Shown: positions 56,667 to 64,000 of the stretch, one piece after another
Position numbering within the stretch: position 1 is the first letter of the stretch
How the letters are laid out: the number at the start of each line of letters is the position of its first letter
Source of the DNA: Alteromonas ponticola
GTDB taxonomy: Bacteria > Pseudomonadota > Gammaproteobacteria > Enterobacterales > Alteromonadaceae
DNA length: 64,000 nt
Direction of reading: 5' to 3'
Assembly (NCBI RefSeq): GCF_012911815.1
Contig: NZ_JAATNW010000008.1
Location: 1-64,000 of the forward strand
Notes under the pieces: model-generated
Told to the model about the DNA's origin: nothing
The model's database searches: none
Seen by the model: the letters and a program-made list of their open reading frames with translations, nothing else
Position numbers and translations under genes: made by a program

Positions 56667-57353
56667 TTACGCCTGGACCGCTTTAAGCTCTTTCACCAAA
56701 AGATGAGTAAAAGGTAGCAGTAGATACAATGCGGAAATAAGCATTAGCGCTAAAATGGGTCCGGCCTGGTTAAGCGCAACCTCATTCAAACTAAAATACG
56801 CTACCCCGCCCACATAAGGCAGCAGGATCAAGATTACAGCAGCAAGTAACTGCTTGCTGAACGACAGCGCAAACTGCTTTTTCACTAACACAAACAGACC
56901 TAGCGCAGCCACCGTCCACACTAACGAAGGCAAGTGAATGAACATGTCTATCGTTAGCTGAGAGAGGTTATTCGCGCCGATAAATTGCCACAGTGGCTCA
57001 TCGAAGAAAAACTGATGGAAATTACCATCCGTCCAATAGGCCTTTTGAAAAGACACTGGATCATCGGCCACGGATAGAAAGAGTATCGAATACGCGATGA
57101 GGCCAAACAAGAGTATACTTAATGTCGCCAATCCAATTGATGTCAGCTTTTGTTTTGTCATGGTAAATCTCCAACAAGTTGCAATAGTCTGATGCCAGAA
57201 CCATTTATTTTTAGTTAATCCAGTGTCCGTTGACCCGCAATATTCTTCTGTTAGATCACCGGTGATATCATCCTTAACCGTGTCGGGTAAGGTCACGTCA
57301 AGCAACCAGAGCGCGAGTCTTGGCGGATGTGGTTTATTGTTATTCATTATCAT
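56667..57353 (-). CDS. Membrane protein with permease-prefix-like N-terminus
   Basis: The 228-residue protein opens 'KPHPPRLALWLLDVTLPD...DITGDLTEEY', resembling the short prefix domain fused to FtsX-type permeases, followed by four to five membrane helices but no permease domain. PadR-family regulators often precede such genes, as one does here (4-bp gap). Function unknown. Confidence 0.7.
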   Translation of the reverse strand: MIMNNNKPHPPRLALWLLDVTLPDTVKDDITGDLTEEYCGSTDTGLTKNKWFWHQTIATCWRFTMTKQKLTSIGLATLSILLFGLIAYSILFLSVADDPVSFQKAYWTDGNFHQFFFDEPLWQFIGANNLSQLTIDMFIHLPSLVWTVAALGLFVLVKKQFALSFSKQLLAAVILILLPYVGGVAYFSLNEVALNQAGPILALMLISALYLLLPFTHLLVKELKAVQA

Positions 57354-57357
57354 TTCC

Positions 57358-57690
57358 TTAAATAATCTGCGAAACCGTCTTAAGACCCCACAGTTTCTCC
57401 AGGCGCTGTTTGGTATTTTCCAGTTCAGCGATGCCTTGCGCAGTTACCTTAAAGTATCGTTTTGCTTTACCTCCCCGCTGTGCACTGGCACCGGATTTAG
57501 TTGATGTCAGCAACCCTTTTTTCTCCAGGCGTTCGGTGGTGGCATAGAGAGCTCCGATTGCCACTTCCCTACCTATGGTGTCGCGCAGTTGCTGTCGAAC
57601 CGTGACACCATAAGCGTCATCGCCAAGACTTAACACGGTCAGCATGACAACGTGTTCAAATTCACCTAAGAAGGTTTGTTTATTTGCCAT
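57358..57690 (-). CDS. PadR family transcriptional regulator
   Basis: The 110-residue winged-helix protein has 'FEHVVMLTVLSLGDDAYGVTVRQQL', 'IGALYATTERLEKKGLLTS' and 'RYFKVTAQGIAELENT', the full PadR pattern. The start MANKQTFL is chosen because a ribosome site AGGGAATAAT precedes it; the frame runs 19 codons further. It most likely controls itself and the adjacent membrane protein gene. Confidence 0.88.
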   Translation of the reverse strand: MANKQTFLGEFEHVVMLTVLSLGDDAYGVTVRQQLRDTIGREVAIGALYATTERLEKKGLLTSTKSGASAQRGGKAKRYFKVTAQGIAELENTKQRLEKLWGLKTVSQII

Positions 57691-58025
57691 CGTTATTATT
57701 CCCTGTAAGTAATGTCTACATAATAGATATTTGAGTGTGGGACACAAGATTAAAAACTATATAATAGTATTCCTTATAATAACTATTATATAGTTATAAA
57801 TACTCCTGCCGGATTGTGGTGTTGATTTAGCCTGTGGTCAGTCGCCATCAGCTAGTTTAATTCGCAGCGTTCCCTGTTCATTGATTTTGTCTGCCAAACA
57901 AGACATGTTTCAATAAGTTAATGATTTTGTTATAAATGACAGGTACATGACAGAGAGATGTCGTAACCCTGTCACCTCTGAAACGTTAAGGTTAGCGCTC
58001 CACTTAACTACAAAAAGCAGACAAT

Positions 58026-59717
58026 ATGAAAAACGAAGCGTTCGCAGAAAGACTGGTATATCAAAGAAAGTTAAAAGGCTACTCGCAGGAACAACTGGCC
58101 GATTTGACGAATGTCACCGTGCGCACTATTCAGCGCGTAGAAAAGGGAGAAGTACAGCCGCAATTACGAACCGTTAAATTACTTGCCGCAGCGCTGGAGG
58201 TAGAAGTTGATGACCTGCTTCAGCTTGAAGATCCCGGCCAGGAAAACCTGCAAAAAAAATGGTTGTTGTTAATGCATGCCTCTCCGTTTATTGGTTTTGT
58301 GCTGCCATTACTGAATATTTTTCTACCGTTATTTTTATGGATCCATAAAAAAGACGACAATGTGATTTACGACAATCACGGTCGCGCTGTCATCAATTTC
58401 CAGATTTCCATGACATTGATGTATTTGCTAGCCCTCATCGCATTAATCACCATTGAAGGTTATGGCTTCTTTTTCTTTATCGCTGTGATCCCCTTCGCAG
58501 TTTGCGTCATGCTGGCGAATGTAATTTCCGTATTGCGTTCACAGAAATACTTCTACCCGTTAGCCGTCCCTTTTCTAGGAAGAGGACGCCGCTCAACTGG
58601 GTTGGCCGCACTGCCATTGCTGCTTATGAGCACCTCCTCATTGTTTATAAGTTTTGATTCGGAGGCCTTGGAACAGAAAGAGACAAAACTCACAAAGCAA
58701 CTAGCACAGTTTGAAGCTTTTCTACTGGATTATAAAAAACAACATCACATTCCTGGCTTATCGGTGGCGGTAAGCAAAAAACACGAAATCGTTTATGAAA
58801 AGGCGCATGGGGTGTCGCATATTTCCGGACAGGTGGCAGTCACCAATGACACGCCCTTCTGGATTGCCTCAGTCAGTAAGTTCTTCGTGGGCACCACTTT
58901 TTTATCGCTGGTAGAAAACGGTGAGCTCAGTCTGGATGATCCCATCAGCGCCATGCCTGAGTTCAACGATTATTGTCAGTGGCTGGCGGGCTCCGGTATT
59001 GTTTTTGGCAAAAACCTGCAATGCAATCAAACTTTTAAACTGAAACACGCGCTAAATCACGTGGTCAACGGCAAGGTTGATACGGCATTTTTTTATAATT
59101 CTATTTTTTACTCGCGCTTATCCCGTTACCTGGAAGCGAAACGCGGTAATTCCATCGATGCTGCAAAGGGGCGGCACAATGAGCTGGCGCAGGCTATCAC
59201 CCATGCTATTTTGATTCCTGCTGAGATGAATAACTCAATGGCGGGTTTGTGGGATCCTGCCCGCCAGGACGTTTATTTCAGAAAAGCGCGTGGTTATGAC
59301 ATTGAAGATAATCAATACGTGATGCGACGTGAGCCTCAACGTCATATGTCTGGCGGTGCCGGTGTCAGCTCGACTGCGGGCGACATCATCCGCTTTGATA
59401 CGGCGTTAGATGCCGGAAGAATCTTATCGGATAAAACCCGAGCGTTGACCGAACACCCCTATGTGACTGAAAGTGGCACCTCTATTCCCTATGCATACGG
59501 CCGCTACATTCAGTACGTAAACGATGAAAAGATCATCTGGCACTCTGGCTGGGATGAAGAGGCAGGCTTTACCGCTGTTTATCTGAAATTTCCTGAAAGA
59601 AACCTGACCATAGTGGTGCTGGCGAATAACGAAGGATTGTGGTGGGGCAATCCGTTAGATAAAGCGGAAATTGAAAGATCGCCGGTTTTTCAGGCCGCAG
59701 CCAGAATATTTAACTAA
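58026..59717 (+). CDS. Fusion: HTH regulator, membrane domain, beta-lactamase-fold hydrolase
   Basis: The 563-residue protein joins three parts. Residues 1-65 are an XRE-type helix-turn-helix ('YSQEQLADLTNVTVRTIQRVEKG'). Residues 80-210 hold four to five membrane helices with a DUF4870/Tic20-like 'DNVIYDNHGRAVINFQIS'. Residues 225-560 are a class C beta-lactamase/penicillin-binding-like domain with SxxK at Ser282-Lys285 ('SVSKFF'), 'YNS' at 357-359 and 'HSG' near 512. The topology would put DNA binding inside and the hydrolase outside. The substrate is unknown. Confidence 0.85.
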   Translation: MKNEAFAERLVYQRKLKGYSQEQLADLTNVTVRTIQRVEKGEVQPQLRTVKLLAAALEVEVDDLLQLEDPGQENLQKKWLLLMHASPFIGFVLPLLNIFLPLFLWIHKKDDNVIYDNHGRAVINFQISMTLMYLLALIALITIEGYGFFFFIAVIPFAVCVMLANVISVLRSQKYFYPLAVPFLGRGRRSTGLAALPLLLMSTSSLFISFDSEALEQKETKLTKQLAQFEAFLLDYKKQHHIPGLSVAVSKKHEIVYEKAHGVSHISGQVAVTNDTPFWIASVSKFFVGTTFLSLVENGELSLDDPISAMPEFNDYCQWLAGSGIVFGKNLQCNQTFKLKHALNHVVNGKVDTAFFYNSIFYSRLSRYLEAKRGNSIDAAKGRHNELAQAITHAILIPAEMNNSMAGLWDPARQDVYFRKARGYDIEDNQYVMRREPQRHMSGGAGVSSTAGDIIRFDTALDAGRILSDKTRALTEHPYVTESGTSIPYAYGRYIQYVNDEKIIWHSGWDEEAGFTAVYLKFPERNLTIVVLANNEGLWWGNPLDKAEIERSPVFQAAARIFN

Positions 59718-59748
59718 TACCCAACCGCTTTGAAATCAGCAAACTGAT

Positions 59749-59778
59749 ACAGGCCGGTATTGGTTACCGGCCTGTTTT
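59749..59778. terminator. Bidirectional terminator
   Basis: ACAGGCCGGTA / TTACCGGCCTGT forms a near-perfect stem with TTT on the plus side; it separates the fusion gene from the convergent fadH. Confidence 0.85.
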
Positions 59779-59781
59779 ACT

Positions 59782-61842
<2,061 letters not shown>

Positions 61843-61908
61843 TTATGCGTAATTAAAAACACACAACGTCCACAGCAAACTAGACAGCGTCAAGATAAAC
61901 AGTTAAAT

Positions 61909-61921
61909 TGACACTGTCAAG
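61909..61921. promoter_or_regulatory. Likely TetR operator
   Basis: TTGACACTGTCAA is a perfect 13-bp palindrome about the central C, in the divergent fadH/TetR promoter region, 22 bp before the TetR start codon. A looser match, GACAGCGTCAAGA, lies just upstream. Such spacing is typical for autoregulation. Confidence 0.6.
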
Positions 61922-61942
61922 ATTCAATTCAGGTTTATCGGT

Positions 61943-62557
61943 ATGACAACAACATCGCAATATCACCACGGTGACCTTCACGGCACACTTATCGACGCGG
62001 CCAGCGCACGGCTGGAGAAATTTGGTATTGCAGGGTTGTCGTTACGCAAGCTGGCCGAAGATGTCGGCGTAAGCCGTACTGCGCCGTACCATCATTTTAA
62101 AGACAAAAATGCGCTGCTAAGCGCCATCGCGGCCAAAGGTTTTGATCAGTGGCATCAGATAGCTGTCGATATATTTGAAGATGAACACCTACCTGCCGAG
62201 CAGCGATTTAAAGATTTTATTCACGCTTACATCGAATTTGCCACGCAGCACCCACAAATCTATGAGCTGATGTTCGGACAGACCTTATGGGGTGAAGGAA
62301 AAGCCTCGGATGACCTACGGGATATCGCCTACCCGAGTTTTCAGTATCAGGTCAGCATGACCCGGCTATGGCAGGAAAAAGGGTTACTTCCTCAGGACCA
62401 GCAAGCGCTGAGACTAGCCCAGGTGACCTGGGCCACGCTGCATGGTATCGCCCGACTGATTATTGATGGTATCTACGCGGATGCGTCGCATATTGAAGAA
62501 ATGTGTAACTGTGCAGCGGCACTGTTCATGCAGCAGCATGCTGCTGCACCAGATTAA
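61943..62557 (+). CDS. TetR/AcrR family transcriptional regulator
   Basis: The 204-residue protein has an N-terminal helix-turn-helix ('GIAGLSLRKLAEDVGVSRTAPYHHFKDKNALL') and a C-terminal ligand-binding domain of the TetR_C_33 type ('FIEFATQHPQIYELMFGQTLW' style). Near 61884-61921, between it and fadH, TTGACACTGTCAA is an inverted repeat suitable as its operator. It overlaps the stop of the convergent GMC gene by 4 bp. Confidence 0.9.
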   Translation: MTTTSQYHHGDLHGTLIDAASARLEKFGIAGLSLRKLAEDVGVSRTAPYHHFKDKNALLSAIAAKGFDQWHQIAVDIFEDEHLPAEQRFKDFIHAYIEFATQHPQIYELMFGQTLWGEGKASDDLRDIAYPSFQYQVSMTRLWQEKGLLPQDQQALRLAQVTWATLHGIARLIIDGIYADASHIEEMCNCAAALFMQQHAAAPD

Positions 62558-64000
62558 GCGAAGGCAGCCTGTTCGGCCTTAATCATATCCACCACTCTTT
62601 CGGCAATCATTACCGTTGGCGCGTTAGTATTACCGCCAACTAACGATGGCATCACTGAAGCATCCACCACGCGCAACCCTTCTACGCCGCGCACTTTCAG
62701 CTCAGGCGTGACCACCGCCATGGGATCATCATCGCGTCCCATTTTGCAGGTACCAATGGGGTGGTAAATGGTTTCGGCTTTTTCGCGTATGAAAGCCAGA
62801 ATTTGTTCATCGGTTTGGGCTTTTTCGCCGGGCAGCCATTCTGTGCCTTTGAATTTGGCAAAGGGCTCTGACTGCAGAATTTTACGTGCCAGGCGAACCG
62901 CTTCAATCATAACCTTGCGGTCATGTTCTTCGGCCAGATAGTTTGGCTCTATTAAAGGATGATCTGCCGGATGGTTGCTTTGCAGGCCGATAAATCCCTT
63001 ACTTTTTGGATACAAGCAACACACGTGTAAACCAAAGCCATAGCCATATACCGAGCGGCGACCATGATCATTTAAGATGGCTGGTAGAAAATGAAATTGA
63101 ATGTCAGGCCCCTGTTCTGCCAGCGAAGAACTGGCAAATCCTCCTGCTTCGGCAATATTGGAGGAAAACAGACCTTTACGTGAAAATAAATATTGGAAGG
63201 TGCCTTTGATGTAACGGGGCAACGCAGAGGTGGCGATTGCATAGCCCTCATGCGCTTTGCAGCGATACTGCACTATTGCATCCAGATGGTCCTGAAGATT
63301 CTGGCCCACGCCAGGCAGGTCAACTGCCACATGGATACCATGTTCCATCAGCGTTTTTTTGGGCCCTACGCCTGACAGCATCAACAGGTGGGGTGAATTG
63401 ATCGCCCCACTGGAAATGAGCACTTCACGGTTCGCCAAGATTCGGCGGACACCGCTTTTAGAGCGAATCTGCACCCCCACTGCCCGGCCGTGCTTAATAA
63501 TAATCTTGTCTGCCATGACATGAGTCATAATGGTCAGATTTATACGCTTTTTGGCTTCTTGCAGATAACCTTTGGCAGTAGAGCAGCGCTGACCATTTTT
63601 CTGGGTGACGTGGTAATACCCCAGCCCTTCGCGTTCATCACGGTTAAAATCGTCCAACTTTGGTAATGACACGGCTTCGGCAGCGTCAACGAATGCATCA
63701 GATAGCACGCTGGTATGGCGAAGCTGCTCGACACTTAACGGTCCGCCCACGCCATGAAACTCGTCACTGCCGCCGAAATAATTTTCGGCGCGTTTGAAAT
63801 AGGGTAAAACTGATTCAAAGTTCCACCCGGTTGCGCCTTCCTGCTCCCAACGATCGTAATCCTGCATCTGCCCACGGATGTAACACATGGCATTGATGGA
63901 ACTGCTGCCACCTAAAGTTTTACCCCGTGGCCAGAATAATTCGCGATCGTTAAGGTGGCACTGCGGTTCGGTATGATAACCCCAACCGATACCTTCAAAG
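62554..64000 (-). CDS. GMC family oxidoreductase, N-terminus outside the window
   Basis: At least 482 residues are present and the reading continues past the right edge. It shows GMC features: 'WPRGKTLGGSSSINAMCYIRG', 'AGAINSPHLLMLSGVGP'-like 'SSGAINSPHLLMLSGVGPKKTL' (in parts), and the C-terminal 'YHPIGTCKMG' and 'VDASVMPSLVGGNTNAPTVMIAE' with active-site His and Asn. It is closest in style to choline or alcohol dehydrogenases (BetA/AlkJ). The FAD-binding N-terminus is missing from view. Confidence 0.9.
   Translation of the reverse strand, partial: FEGIGWGYHTEPQCHLNDRELFWPRGKTLGGSSSINAMCYIRGQMQDYDRWEQEGATGWNFESVLPYFKRAENYFGGSDEFHGVGGPLSVEQLRHTSVLSDAFVDAAEAVSLPKLDDFNRDEREGLGYYHVTQKNGQRCSTAKGYLQEAKKRINLTIMTHVMADKIIIKHGRAVGVQIRSKSGVRRILANREVLISSGAINSPHLLMLSGVGPKKTLMEHGIHVAVDLPGVGQNLQDHLDAIVQYRCKAHEGYAIATSALPRYIKGTFQYLFSRKGLFSSNIAEAGGFASSSLAEQGPDIQFHFLPAILNDHGRRSVYGYGFGLHVCCLYPKSKGFIGLQSNHPADHPLIEPNYLAEEHDRKVMIEAVRLARKILQSEPFAKFKGTEWLPGEKAQTDEQILAFIREKAETIYHPIGTCKMGRDDDPMAVVTPELKVRGVEGLRVVDASVMPSLVGGNTNAPTVMIAERVVDMIKAEQAAFA

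Overview
The window reads as a chromosome segment of a marine gammaproteobacterium of the Alteromonadaceae (Alteromonas, Salinimonas or a near relative). This is inferred from gene order and protein sequence: gloB-mltD, cysS/ppiB/lpxH, the conserved block truA-accD-folC-dedD-cvpA-purF (with fimV, asd and pdxB further along), and fabB/mnmC/yfcL/epmC. No 16S gene is present, so the genus is not proven.

Layout. 1-530: short hairpin repeats and a tRNA-Pro(GGG). 533-12,901: an anion symporter, dcd, metG, a lipoprotein, a YafS-like methyltransferase, gloB, mltD, two poorly known genes, cysS and ppiB. 12,943-14,418: lpxH and the 3' part of the native miaE. 14,419-27,037: an AT-rich mobile island of about 12.6 kb. 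27,033-27,176: the missing 5' part of the native miaE. 27,395-33,905: a Yip1-like protein, purF, cvpA, dedD, folC, accD and truA. 34,271-38,294: an acetyltransferase and an ECF42-type sigma factor cluster with DGPF/YciI and VOC proteins. 38,502-55,919: fimV, asd, pdxB, fabB, mnmC, three tandem FlgO-domain genes, yfcL, an ATP-NAD-kinase-like gene, epmC, and a three-gene overlapping operon followed by a DJ-1/PfpI gene. 56,205-64,000: membrane proteins with a PadR regulator, a HTH/membrane/beta-lactamase-fold fusion, fadH, a TetR regulator and a GMC oxidoreductase cut by the window edge.

The main result is the island. A large serine recombinase (25,373-26,995) lies about 40 bp from a junction that splits the native tRNA hydroxylase gene miaE inside a GAGC tetranucleotide, at the codons for Glu-Leu of the conserved ELKA motif. 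The two native halves are now 12.6 kb apart. The island carries a complete, diverged, AT-rich miaE (19,728-20,495) that would replace the broken gene. Between the native 3' half and this rescue copy lies a further miaE 3' fragment, 5'-truncated at the same codon and inactivated by a frameshift and a stop. The three miaE 3' regions delimit two defence cassettes: a bNACHT-type NTPase, and a two-gene AAA ATPase/DUF4435 pair that matches PARIS (AriA/AriB). This pattern suggests repeated insertion of related elements at the same miaE codon, each bringing a new miaE and a new defence cargo. The right half of the island holds a RepA-like ATPase, a Replic_Relax-like protein, a lipoprotein, and a 1.3-kb largely non-coding zone with several terminators and a dense run of hairpins that may be structured RNA.
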